Shown: in pieces, positions 41,901 through 53,166 of the stretch
How the letters are laid out: every line of letters starts with the position of its first letter
Position numbering within the stretch: the stretch's first letter is position 1
NCBI GenBank assembly: GCA_963678675.1
Contig: OY783192.1
Coordinates: 3,482,001 to 3,546,000 of the forward strand
Length of the DNA: 64,000 bases
Direction of reading: 5' to 3'
Origin: Xiphydria camelus
Lineage: Eukaryota > Arthropoda > Insecta > Hymenoptera > Xiphydriidae
Translations under genes and position numbers: made by a program
The notes under the pieces: generated by a model
The model's input: the letters and a program-made list of their open reading frames with translations, nothing else
Told to the model about the DNA's origin: nothing
The model's database searches: none

Positions 41901-42857
41901 ATTCCAGGTAATATTCCAAATTTACAGTATATTCGTCATTTAATAATGTCGTACGATCAATTAATCGTTTCAATTTGTTTCCACGCACAGATGCGGAAAG
42001 TGTCGTCGTTACATGAAATATATACAATCCAAGCCATCTCGCATGCATTGTTCCCATTGCAACGAAACGTATAATCTTCCTCAAAATGGAAATATTCGAA
42101 TATACAAAGAGCTGAAGTGTCCCTTGGACGATTTCGAATTATTATCGTGGTCCACGGGAAGTCGCGGAAAGAGTTACACGTTCTGTCCGTATTGTTATAA
42201 TAATCCACCGTTCAGGTAATCTAAATATTCTTACACTGTCAATTTTTATGGAATGATGCAGCATAGATTCAGCAGCCAAATATATGAAGTATCGCCTATT
42301 ATTTTCAGGGACATGAAAAAAGGAATGAGTGGTTGTAACTCGTGTACACATCCAACATGTCCTCACGGGATGAATTCGAACGGAATCTCGAGCTGTCTGG
42401 AATGCGAATCGGGCGTACTAATATTGGATCCTTCCGCAGCGCCAAAGTGGAAATTGGGATGCAATCGATGCGACGTTATAATTCATTTGTTTGATAATGC
42501 GCACAAAATTACAGTTGAATCAGATGTTTGCGATTGTGGTGCACAAATTGTATCGGTAGAATATAAACAGGTCAGTTTATGCAATTTTTTGTGCAGAACT
42601 TACGTTAGACACAATAATTATCGTCATATGATCTGCTCCTTTAATTACAGGACAAGAGCAAACTCCCCAATGAAGCAACGGAAATGACAGGGTGCGTATT
42701 TTGTACACCAGCATTCGTATCTTTAGTCGAGAAACATCGAGCCGTTGCGTCGAAACCTGTAGTAATACGAGGACGTGGACACACCAAAGGTCGCGGTCGA
42801 GGAAAACCGCGTCCACCCAAAGATAAGATGGCACAATTGGCAGCTTACTTCGTCTAA
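38916..42857 (+). CDS. DNA topoisomerase 3-beta, 14 exons
   Basis: A type IA topoisomerase acting on DNA and RNA strands; in animals TOP3B works with TDRD3. Exons: 38916-39006, 39290-39432, 39529-39723, 39835-40002, 40080-40208, 40292-40410, 40536-40736, 40809-41013, 41076-41258, 41342-41551, 41690-41907, 41991-42215, 42309-42570 and 42651-42857. They join in phase to 851 codons, the family's usual size. The Toprim domain starts MVAEKPSLA and carries the acidic DCDKEGE motif (exon 3). The catalytic Tyr lies in [10 protein letters not shown] (exon 7). Exons 12-14 encode Cys-rich zinc-ribbon repeats (CGKC, HCSHC, CPYC, CNSC and others). An RG-rich tail ends in LAAYFV, as in vertebrate TOP3B; this separates it from TOP3A. 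The donor of exon 9 (GAG/GTTGGT) is weak but needed for the frame. A possible polyadenylation signal lies near 43402. Confidence 0.96.
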
Positions 42858-44852
42858 CAAGTATCAATAGTATTAACTGCCAATAGTTGATGTAAGAAAA
42901 GGAGAAGCAGATTCAATCAGCTACATAAATTAACTATTCATATGATAATGAAATAACAAATTCGAAAGGTATTATTCTGAAAAAGACATTAATGCTGACA
43001 ATTTCATGAAGTTTTTCTCCATGGGAGTCTCAAAAATGAAATAATGGCAGAGTCAACCCTCATACGTCTACAATTCCGAATATCCCAATAGTCCGTATCC
43101 CCTCTTATTGCTTTCCCCTAGCTCCCAAAGTTAAATTTGTTGTACTATGTATGGGGTAATCTCGACGCCAAGATTAGGGCATATGCTAATACAGTGGTTT
43201 GGGGATGGTGGACTATTGAGAGGTTCGTAGAAGAGGGTGTAGATTGTTAACGAGATTATTGGTATATTGTCTTTTGTTAATGTCAAATATTTCAGAGCTT
43301 GTGTTGTAAGGCATTTTTTTTCAGAAAAGGTACAGCCATGAATTGCATGTAGGAAATGTACGTGGTATACGTTTGTTATATGCTTAGATAACGTAAAGAT
43401 CTAAATAAAATAATAAGAATTAACTACTCGTCATGAAATTATAATCGAGAAGATATTTGCTATTCAATATCAGTACTCGATAAAATTTTGCCTGCCAAAC
43501 AAACATTCATTTAATTAGATTGAAAAGTACAATATATCTGTAAATAAATGAGAATAGTTTCAAGTAATTTATTGTACAAGCATTTTTGTTAAAACTTTGT
43601 GCCAACTATACTTAGAATGTATGTATACGCGCATGAACAGTTGTTTCAAAACTGTGATATATGTATGTATCCATCACACATGGTGTACATAGTAAATCAA
43701 GAGATTGTGTTTTATCCATTTTATCAAATAGATTGAGCTGTAAATATTGAATGGTTCTGGCGACATCTAATAAAAGCAGTTTCTTTTACTCCAATTCTAG
43801 ACACGTCCCATATTGTTTCACTCTCATTCATATTGTGAATGATGTTAGATAAATATATGTTGGAGTGTAAACGTACCAATCATGATTGACAATTGTAAAC
43901 GTTTTAATCAGATGTTGAAAAAAGCGCTATAATTATTTCTATACTTTCTGCCGCATAAGTGTAACACGTATTACTACGATAATGTATTAATGTAAACAAA
44001 CAATGACTTTTATACAAAAAAAAGTGCATACGTTTATTCACTCTATATTGTGTTACAGTTATGAAACGAATAGTCGTAGTCGAACTCCTGTCATTACTAG
44101 CGATATAGTGTGAAAAGTGTTAGTCTCACGAGTAATCACAAGGTGTGACCAACAAACGAAGTGCCATTTACGTGCCAAGTATCTTTTGGGTAGCTTAACC
44201 ATCGAGACACGCGCCCACACGATTGAGTGGTAAATGATCCTCGTCGGTGATCCTACTGTTGTTGTTCGAATACACTGAACGTAGTGGTGCAAACAACGAT
44301 TGGGATCCGAGTGAATATACAATCCAAGTCTTCATATTGCATATAATGCATTACTTTATTCTATGCTGCACTATTCTACACCATACTACATGGCATACAA
44401 TACACTCCATCAAAGTTGTCATACCCGCATGAATAAAAAACATGACCGTGTAATTATCATTCCTACCTCAGTTCATCCTCACTATAATACAGTTATATTA
44501 CGACATATACGCAAATCAAAAAATATTATTTCGTAAGACGGAAATATTCAAGCCAGATATCACCCATCCCTTGAAGCAAAGTTATAGTGAATTTTGGAAA
44601 TGCTTTCAACAGTTTCTAAATAATATAATTTTTTAATGTTTATGTCAGCAAAATCTTACAAAAGAGTAACTGAAAAGTTACAGATTTAATAGTTTATTTT
44701 CTCAGCCTCCTTTCCAGCCTCAATAATTGGTTTACATTAATCCGTAACGAAAAACAAATCGCGTAGATAAACATATCTCCGTTCCGTCCAATTTTGTCCA
44801 CATTACCGAAAGCACAGTTCGCGGCAATTAATGATCCAGCGAACGAGATATA
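42858..44852. other. Top3b 3' UTR and intergenic DNA
   Basis: AT-rich, no gene recognised. A short inverted pair (AATAGTCC-x3-ATCCCC) around 43087-43102 and 43201-43217 may be a decayed small element. Confidence 0.5.
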
Positions 44853-45426
44853 CAGGGTGTTCGGAAAAAACACCGACACAGAAATAGGGGTGATAGGTTA
44901 CGTCATTACAAGTATTTTGATATAAGGGACCTACTCCCGCAAGCGCCCCCTTCTGGAGAGATATAAACTTTTCAAGTTTATAACGACCGAGGTTGATCAA
45001 AGTAGAATAATAAGAAACGTATCAAGATGGTAACGAATATTTAATTTCACGAGATACAAAAACAATGTACTACAGCAAATGCTCAAAATGACGGCCACCC
45101 ATGTCCATGCAACATCGGAAACGATTCTGGATAGATGTGCCACTGCGCAAACTGCTTGCGGAAAGGATAACCGCTTGGCTCAAGTCCTTGTACTTTTCGA
45201 AGATGATGCGGATACAAGGAGTTTTCATTTGTTTTTCAATTGTACAGGTAGACAAAAAACTCAATATTATTCTACTTTGATCAACCTCGGTCGTTATAAA
45301 CTTGAAAAGTTGATATCTCCAGAAGGGGGCGCTTGCGGGTATAAGTAGGTCCCTTATATCAAAATACTTGTAATGACGTAACCTATCACCCCTATTTCTG
45401 TGTCGGTGTTTTTTCCGAACACCCTG
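44853..45426. mobile_element. Mariner-like element with about 155-bp TIRs, internally deleted
   Basis: TA flanks both ends. The ends start CAGGGTGTTCGGAAAAAACA and the two arms are inverted copies over about 155 bp (44853-45012 and 45264-45426). On the minus strand the core (45070-45264) still encodes a short fragment ending in GGRHFEHLL. That resembles the C-terminal tail of Tc1/mariner-like insect transposases, from memory. No full transposase is present. Confidence 0.8.
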
Positions 45427-45428
45427 TA

Positions 45429-48400
45429 TATGTACGTATACGTGTCACATGGACGAATGAAACTGCGGCACCGTGAACGAGAAACAATTACTCGTTTTGA
45501 TGTTTAAATCCGAGCGTGTGTGTGTGAGACGTTTCGAGATGAGTTATGATCGTACATACATCTACGTAGGTATAAGTATCCACAAGATATCATAGTACGA
45601 GTGAGCTTTCAATTCGTAATTTATCCTCCTCCTATAGTAATGACTTTTCATATTTTCACGCCTACCCTTAATATTTTTACGCTTGGCAATGCGTTCGCAA
45701 ATTATCTTTCTCTAAATTTATTCAGTAATGGAACTCATCGTGGTAGGGGGGTGCTGGTAGTTTGGTACGGAGAGTAGTTCAGTCGGACTCCCGAACAAGA
45801 AGCAGAAGGCGTATTATGTATAAATAATAATCGGAGGCACGACAATACCTATGGAATGTGCCCACGCTCTCGCCCGGCGCGCCTTAAAATCTCTCACCAT
45901 GCATAATACCGAAAAGAAGGTATATCGCTGAACACAGAAAAAAAATGTGTACAGCGATACACGACTAAATATATGCGCGACATTAATAGAAAGCAAGCGC
46001 TACTAAGCGAATGGTTTATGGACCCGCTCCGGGGCTATACCAGGATATCTTCCCGTTTTCTTTTCAGTTTTATTTCCCGATACAGTCGGAGAGCTCTCGC
46101 GGATACAGATAGTAATGCCTTTTTTCCACCCGTAGGTATGTATATGCGCAATATATCCAAACAAACTTTGCACTTATCACCAAAGTTTCCTCTCATCTTT
46201 CCACCCCACAAGAAACCCCTATCTATAGATATACGCCCGGAGAGGTCGAGATTCTAACGTAAGAAAGATGAAGGAGATGGGCCACGGACCGCGATAGGGT
46301 GTAGATATAAATACCTAGGGAAGAGCAGATTTAAACTTGGCGAAAAAAACATAAACGGGACGTAGCGGAGCGATGAATTCTAACATAGTTCGTTTTTGTG
46401 ACGTAACAATATTGAATGCAAATTGAGAACGGCCTTATGAGGAGAACTTTTTTTAGGGGCGGCGCGTTGTCACATATTTTCATTTCTCGATACGTAAAAA
46501 CGTCTTCCTAGAAAACTGTAGAAGTTTATCGCGCTTTATTCACGCTGGAGAATTTTACGAGCATTTCTGCACTTCGGGTGGTCTCGAGTTTGACGCGGCA
46601 CGAGCGAAACCGTGACACAATGACGCTCTATCGCATTGCGATGACAAACCGAATGACGAACGATATTTGTCGAGTAAACTGGCATTCCTAGAATTGTATC
46701 GACAACGTTAATTAAGGCTAAATCGATGCGATGGGGTAACGGTATTCGATTCAACATTCGTTTGCAGCTTTTCTGTCTACGGTAGGATATACGTGCCTCG
46801 CAATAGCAGCTCGGATCGATCCGGTTTCTATTTTTAACATCTAATTCGGTTTGTTTTTTTTTCCAAATGAACCACTCATCGCTGCTCTCGAGCTTTCGCG
46901 TTTTACAATGGATCTTGTTAGTTGCTAAAAAAGTAAACCAACGAGAATTTCAAGTAGTGCTAGACGCAACACGGGCAGGGGAGCCTTCGAGGCGAGAGCT
47001 TAAGTGGTAATAGCATTGTACGCGCGGACCAAGACGCCACTACCTGCTTCCAGACCCGTACGATTTCACGGTTCCCGACCCTATTAATCTTCTCGTGACC
47101 GTTACCGGGGGAATCGAAAATCGCTTGCGACGTGATTTTTTTTTTGGTTTCATATCGCTGAGAGTGACTCTTAATCCATCTTGGGATCGAGTCAGCTTCA
47201 GCCCTATCTCGCCCCAAGAAGATTTACTTCGTCCTACGGGCTTTCTCGTACAGACGGTATATTCGAGTCGATGGCTCTCAGCAATATGAGATTCAAATTA
47301 CGAGCTGAATGGAGTAACTCGGAGATATAATTTTAGACTTTTTCACGACTCCGGCAAACGTACATGTTCGATCGGACATTCCATCATCAATCTTGCCGAA
47401 GAGGAGCTAATAGAAACGTCGTGATTGCGGGTGGCTCATAAAACGTCGCGTATAGAAATAAATTCGGATGTGTTCGGGGGTAGACCTCTACCGGGTTATG
47501 TAAATATACAACATATATAGCCGTGCATACAGACGTTTACACATTTGAATAAGAGGGTTACCGCGCACACATAAACTCGCGTCGGATGTAAGATGTAAAA
47601 ATCCCGACTGACGAACGGGGGAGCATGATCTCTCCCTTTTCTTTCTTCCGCGACCACGCGAGTTTATTTGCTGTCGCTCGTGATAAACAGTTTTACGAAT
47701 AGTTTTTTTTATCTCCTTTTTATGTGCCCGGATAAGTAGCCGGCGCGAAGATGTTCTCCCGACAAAGGAGTAGTCGTAAAGTACAATCAAACGGGGCTCC
47801 CCCCCCCCAACAGCCACGCGATATCCTTACCTGTAGTTCCATGAAATTGGACAACGCGTATCGCGGACGAAGAAGAGATTAAAGTCGCTCCATGGCGTTG
47901 CTCGCGATCTTATTATCGCGAACGCAAATGCCTCTGTTACCCAACGCGCAAGGAGAACCGAGCCTGCTAAAACGGCATTTATCATTCGGCTACGCGGAGC
48001 TCCAGCTCGCGTCAGAGCGCGCGAAATATACGACCGAGCTACGCGTCCGAGATATAGTTAGTCATCGAAAGACCCACCGCGCCGAAAAGCCGCTATAACA
48101 GCTGTGTGTTCGGATGATCGATAATTCTCACGTGCGGAGATTAAAAGTACCATATTTCATTTTCCCGAGATATACGATATCGAAGCAGTGTTCTCCTGGA
48201 GGAATTAATCGCGAGGATACGTCATTATCTTCGTACGGTAACGTGACCCTTTTTGCTATATATATATAGGCATATACTCCGCATTCTACCCCCGGCAACC
48301 TTTACACCTCGCAACTGTACTTCGTATCGTCCTTTTATATCGTGGGAGTGGTGCTGCAACGTGCGGCGCTTATGAATGAGCGATTGCAGTTGCGATATAT

Positions 48401-50504
48401 GTACGCGACGCGTATATGCACGTACATTCTCGTTTGGCGAGCCCTAAATCATCATTGCGGCCGCGATAAGGATCTGCGCGGAAATTGCAAGGAATACGTT
48501 CGCGGGATATCGTACCGGTAGACGGTTACAATAGATTCGAGCACCCCGCGTTATAAATCGTGCTCTCATATCCGTGAAATATCGACGCCGTATAAATTAC
48601 TTATACGAGGCCCGTGATTGCGGAAAGCTGAAAAGTACAATCGAAATCACGCCGAGTCATAAATTCGACGTGGCGTGTGGAAATTTGTATATCCGTATAT
48701 CTCTTCAACCCGGTATTACCAATCGCATTCTGCACGATTAAATATCCCTGATTTATCGCGTCGCGGTGCTTTCGAGAAGCGTGTGCAGTAAGCTCGATTG
48801 CGACGACGCGCCTTGCGCAATACACTGGTTTCGCGGCGAAACTTTTGCGAATTCTTCGGCGATGCGTTTAGATCAACCGGTCGTGCCACAAGTTGCAGCG
48901 AATACAGCAAGCTCACGGACGGATTGCAGGGATGCTAAAGGTGCCGCTCTCGCGATGCACACGCGTGCATGAGAAATTTCGTTCGACGTATAGCCGCATT
49001 TGACAACCCGTTATTATATTCCGTCCGGCATCGTTCCCCCGCCGCGCGTTGCTACATTACAGATATCATCGACGAGATCGCAATTGAGCGGACGCCCTAC
49101 CACGATTCCGTTTTAACCGATGTTTACCTAACATTGCCCATTATCGAAAGTCGATATCCCTCGCGAGGGTTGTCCGCGCGCGCGAGAGTTTTATTTTCGA
49201 AACGTCGACTGCAGCGAGAGAGGCCGAATTACGCAAGGGGACCATCCCTCGCGTATCTTGGCTCGGATATATTATATGGGAAGGAACTAATAAGCGAAGA
49301 CATTCGAGAAACGATACGTCCGAGGGGATCCTCGCGTAGACGAGCTTGCTCGGTCGACGAGTCTGATGTCTCGATTGAATTGTTTTATTGGTTCGGCCGA
49401 GCCAGTTCGGTAATTCGAAGGTGATTGCTTCGGGCTTCTCCCCGAAAGCGCATAACTTTCGCGGCGATAATGACTCGCCGAACTCTACGTCCCGGACGAA
49501 AAAAGATACCACCTTCTCCTCCCTCGAGCCGCGGCTGTCCCTCCTATCGGATTAGTAAACGATGGTCGTCCGCGGGGACCGAGGTGCCCGCAGATGTCCA
49601 TCCCCGCTTTTAAAGGCGCGCGCGACCATAGGGTATACGCATATTATCCCGTAAGCTTTTTTCAGCGTCCTCACGAGATATCGCCGTTTCAACGGAGACG
49701 TCTCCGTTGAGATCCCTTTTAGCGCGCCGAGGGGGTATGTGCGACTTGATCAACTCGCTAACGCCGCTTCCTCGTACGACGAACGCGGACGCGTTATTCA
49801 TAAAATTAAAGCGAAGACACGAATAGAGTATGCCTGGTGAGTTCGTCGGTCACGTATATAAATGGTGGCACAAATAGGCAGGAAACACGAAGGAAAGTAG
49901 ACGATAAATAACAGAGATTTCTATCGCACTCTCCGGTTACGCTCACGGCGAAATCCAATTTCGGCATTCGGTCGCCAAGTAAGATTCCGTTCCTTTGACG
50001 CGGACCATGCCAATTTCTGCGCGTACCGCGCGGGGGATAGGCGCGTGTATAATTTACACGCGAACAAGAGGGTAGATAAATATTGTCCGATAACCTTGAC
50101 TTTATGAAGGGGGTGGGCCGGTGCGAAGGGAAAAAGTGCTAGTATGGTATACATACAGCGGTACGAAGGGTGTAATAATGCATGCGCTGCACGCAGTCTA
50201 ATATCAACCACCAATAACTCATCGCGTACACATATACCTACGCCCGATGCATACGAAGAGACGAGCGACCGCGTGAAATTTACTGGAAGGCCAGGGGCGC
50301 GTTTATCAACTTCGTTCGGGTGGGAATCTCGTTTCGCGTTCTCGTGTTTGGAAGGGTGAACATCTCCGGTGTGCCGGGACGGAGGAAATTGGAAGGTACA
50401 CAAATTTTAGAAGATTATACAGGGGGATCTCTCTTACGGAGCCACTTATAGACTTATAGCGATATTTTTTTGGGGACTGATTGGAAATACAGATTTTAAA
50501 ATAT
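45429..50504. other. CpG-rich intergenic DNA
   Basis: About 5 kb with no gene I can support. Long open frames such as 48969-49424 (151 codons, plus) overlap other frames of equal length on the opposite strand and are Arg/Ser-rich. They look like chance frames in CpG-rich DNA. A run of ten C lies near 47800. Confidence 0.5.
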
Positions 50505-50656
50505 GCACAGTGAAAAAGTGATGTTAATTTTTAACACCATTTCAGAGCGGTGCTGACCTATATGTACCACATCTGGTATTGTTCAGTCTTATGTCAGTGT
50601 TATTTAAAGAAAAAAGTGGTCTATATAAGTTCACACCGCAGAATTTTTTACTGTGC
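50505..50656. mobile_element. Short palindromic MITE, family B copy 1
   Basis: Ends GCACAGTGAAAAAGTG and AATTTTTTACTGTGC are inverted. The interior contains GTTAATTTTTAACACC and a CACACCGCAGAATTTTTTAC end shared with the second copy at 50930-51164. Confidence 0.7.
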
Positions 50657-50929
50657 ACGTCTATTGAGAGAAATAATAATTAGTCCGAAAAATATTTATT
50701 TCTCGAACGAAGAATACAATGATCTTACAAATTTTCAAGAATACAGATCCACGGCTGAAGGATGTATATTCTTGTCTCAAGAATACTTTTGTTGAGATAA
50801 AAAATTCTCCCTGTGTGAAAAAAAAAACAATTTTGTAGCGACTAAAATACTTATTCGAATCTTAAGAAATAATGAACTGCAGTTTATAAAAGAATTTTTC
50901 GCACGAAAAGTGATTTTTTTTAGCAAAAT

Positions 50930-51164
50930 TACACAGTAAAAAAGTGGTGTTAATTTTTAACACCAGTTCACCGGTGTGGACCTATACGTATTAGGTGTAC
51001 AACTTTGCTATAAATACCGTACGAGAAAAACGGCGGAAGCAAAGTTGTAAACCTAATACATATGTATATACCACTCCAGTATCATTAACTCTTATGCCAT
51101 TGTTATTTAACACCAAAAGTGGCCTATACATATAGGTCCACACCGCAGAATTTTTTACTGTGTA
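50930..51164. mobile_element. Short palindromic MITE, family B copy 2
   Basis: TACACAGTAAAAAAGTGGTG at the left and CCGCAGAATTTTTTACTGTG plus TA at the right. It shares its ends and the GTTAATTTTTAACACC block with copy 1 and has a longer, mirrored centre around GTACAACTTTGCTATAAATA. Confidence 0.75.
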
Positions 51165-51823
51165 CCAGTGAATCGCTATTTGGAAGATCGGCCTAGTCGC
51201 CAGAATCGTGCGTAGTAATTTCATGCTTAGTCCGTTGTTTCGCAGGAACTACCGACGGACGACCCTCCAGACGTAAACGTACCTTTACGACGAATTTTGG
51301 TAACGACCCTGACTCGCGTAAAAACAGGGCGAGCAAGAGTAATTTCATGATCCCGTCGTGAATACTTTCCCCGGGGCGATGGTAAGGCGATAAGAACCGT
51401 GGAACGTTGAGAAAACTGGTTCGTAATTGATGAGTGGGGAATCGATCGAAGTGGAGTAGGTGCTAACTAATGCAACTGATGTATTACGTGCGATATGGGG
51501 TGCCAGTGTAGAAGCGAGTGCGCGTATACATTCTCATTCGCTGAGAAAAGCTGTTAGGTAAATATCGTACTAGTTCCCCCTCCTTGACTCGACCATCGAA
51601 CACAGTAAAGATCGCTATAAAAAAGGAATCAAACTCTTTCAATCCATTAAAACTTTTCTCCGGCTCATCCCGCGCGTATCCTTCGGACAGTAGGTATCGG
51701 TTTTCATGATCTTCCTCTACCCTGAAACTACCATCGAGTCAATTACCACTCCTGACGAGCTTCCAGTACCATTTCCGTTATACGTATCTACATATCTATT
51801 TATGTAACTCCGCCTGTTGAAAA
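51165..51823. other. Intergenic DNA
   Basis: No gene or repeat recognised. Confidence 0.5.
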
Positions 51824-52170
51824 AGTATCAATAGATTCTCATAGAAAACTTGTAAAATCCTCATAGAATTCCCATGGGAATTTCATGTGCTTCAGACACA
51901 GCAATTCCAGATACCCCCTCATAAAAATCTGAGAGAGATGAATGGGTATGTATTGGATTTTATGTGTATCCGTTGAAACAGATAAAATCCTGATTAGTAC
52001 ATTACAAATAGAACGGCGTGTGTGTATGGGTCTTTATTATCTTTACACGATTCGAATCCAATGCATTCCTACTCGTCCTTCTCAAACTTTTCTAATGGAT
52101 ATCTGGAATTGCTGTGTCTGAAGCACAGCACATCACATAGAGAAATTGTCTATGGGATCTTTTCAATAGG
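51824..52170. mobile_element. TIR element of about 350 bp
   Basis: The left arm CTGTTGAAAAAGTATCAATA mirrors the right arm near 52145-52170 (CTATGGGATCTTTTCAATAG). Deeper in, GTGCTTCAGACACAGCAATT at the left is mirrored by AATTGCTGTGTCTGAAGCAC at the right. The interior is non-coding. Confidence 0.7.
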
Positions 52171-52439
52171 GCTTCCCTCCTTTCGCACGATCGTCGCTTC
52201 GTGCCGCCCCACGGCTTCACCCTCGGTTACTTACCCCGAATATATATATATATTGTATATATATAATTCGCGAGTGCAAAGTCTCGAACCATTAGACGCG
52301 CGACGTCTACCCGGAATACCCGCGACGCACTCCTCCCGCGTTACTTATTTTTCGCCACAGGAGCCGGACGGGACGTAACACGTAACGTAACAGTCTCGCG
52401 AGACTCGCGTCTCCACTTCGTGGCCCATGGGTTAAATTG

Positions 52440-52948
52440 CACGCGCGTATATACGTATCCGTGTCCCCACGTAGGGTGAGGGGGCGATCGATGACGTCAC
52501 ACGGCACCGGTATCCAGCACCAGGGAACCGCGGCACCAGCAGCACCAATCAGCAGCCGCCGGCAAAAGGCAGTCGCGCGGTGGACTGGAGGCGCGCGCGG
52601 GAAGAGCGAGAAGGAGAGACAGACACAAAGGAGCCACCGCGCGAGCGAGTCCGCGAGCAAATCAGTGCAGACACGACGCTCAGTCGGTGAATGTACCGCG
52701 CCGTGCGTGGTTGTGCGTATAACCTATGCGTGCGTCGGGGAGGAAGGTGTTGTTGCTATACAAGGCAAATACGCTATCGGGGTCGTAACGAGTTTCGCGT
52801 GGCCGTGCCGTTGCCGCTTCCGTGTCGGTGCTGCGTCTCGCCGGAGCGGTCTAGGATGGTGAAGTAACCACGGTGCGGACCTCGTGTTGTACGGACGACG
52901 AGGTGGTGGCAGTGGCTCCTCGCGGAGCAAGACCGGTGTCCAGACAGC
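52440..52948 (+). promoter_or_regulatory. GC-rich promoter and 5' UTR of the 52.9-kb gene
   Basis: The stretch contains a perfect cAMP-response-type palindrome TGACGTCA (52492-52499), a CCAAT box (52545-52549) and an insect initiator-like TCAGTC (about 52680-52685). The order and spacing suit a promoter driving the downstream exon. Function is inferred from motifs only. Confidence 0.4.
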
Positions 52949-53166
52949 ATGAGCTCGACGTCCTGGGCCGCTACAGCTGTCACATTCGTCGCGTTTTTCT
53001 CGATTCGCGCCGAACACGCCGGCACTCTCGGTACGTCGGGTGTACGGGACGCGTGCAACATCACCACCGATGGCAGAGAGTTCGTTTGCCGCGGGGCGGG
53101 ATTCTTCTCCGTCGCCGAGGTCCTCCGCAAGTCCGCCACCCTGCAGTTTGTCAACCTTACCGTGCT
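52949..53166 (+). CDS. First coding exon of a secreted or membrane protein, LRR-like (partial)
   Basis: The ATG at 52949 opens a clear signal peptide (MSSTSWAATAVTFVAFFSIR, then an AEHAG cleavage-like stretch). A short mature segment follows with two Cys (DACNITT and FVCRGAG). It ends ...LQFVNLTVL-like just before a strong donor, GTGAGT, at 53167. The Cys pair followed by an L-x-x-x-x-V-N-L-T pattern resembles an LRR N-cap entering its first leucine-rich repeat; this is an inference. Reading past the donor hits a stop at once, which supports splicing there. No further exon was recognised before the window ends, so intron 1 would exceed 10 kb or the gene lies mostly outside. Confidence 0.5.

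Noticed and set aside
48969..49424. 151-codon ORF in CpG-rich DNA
   Set aside because: An overlapping frame of similar length exists on the other strand; composition is Arg/Ser-rich, as expected by chance there.
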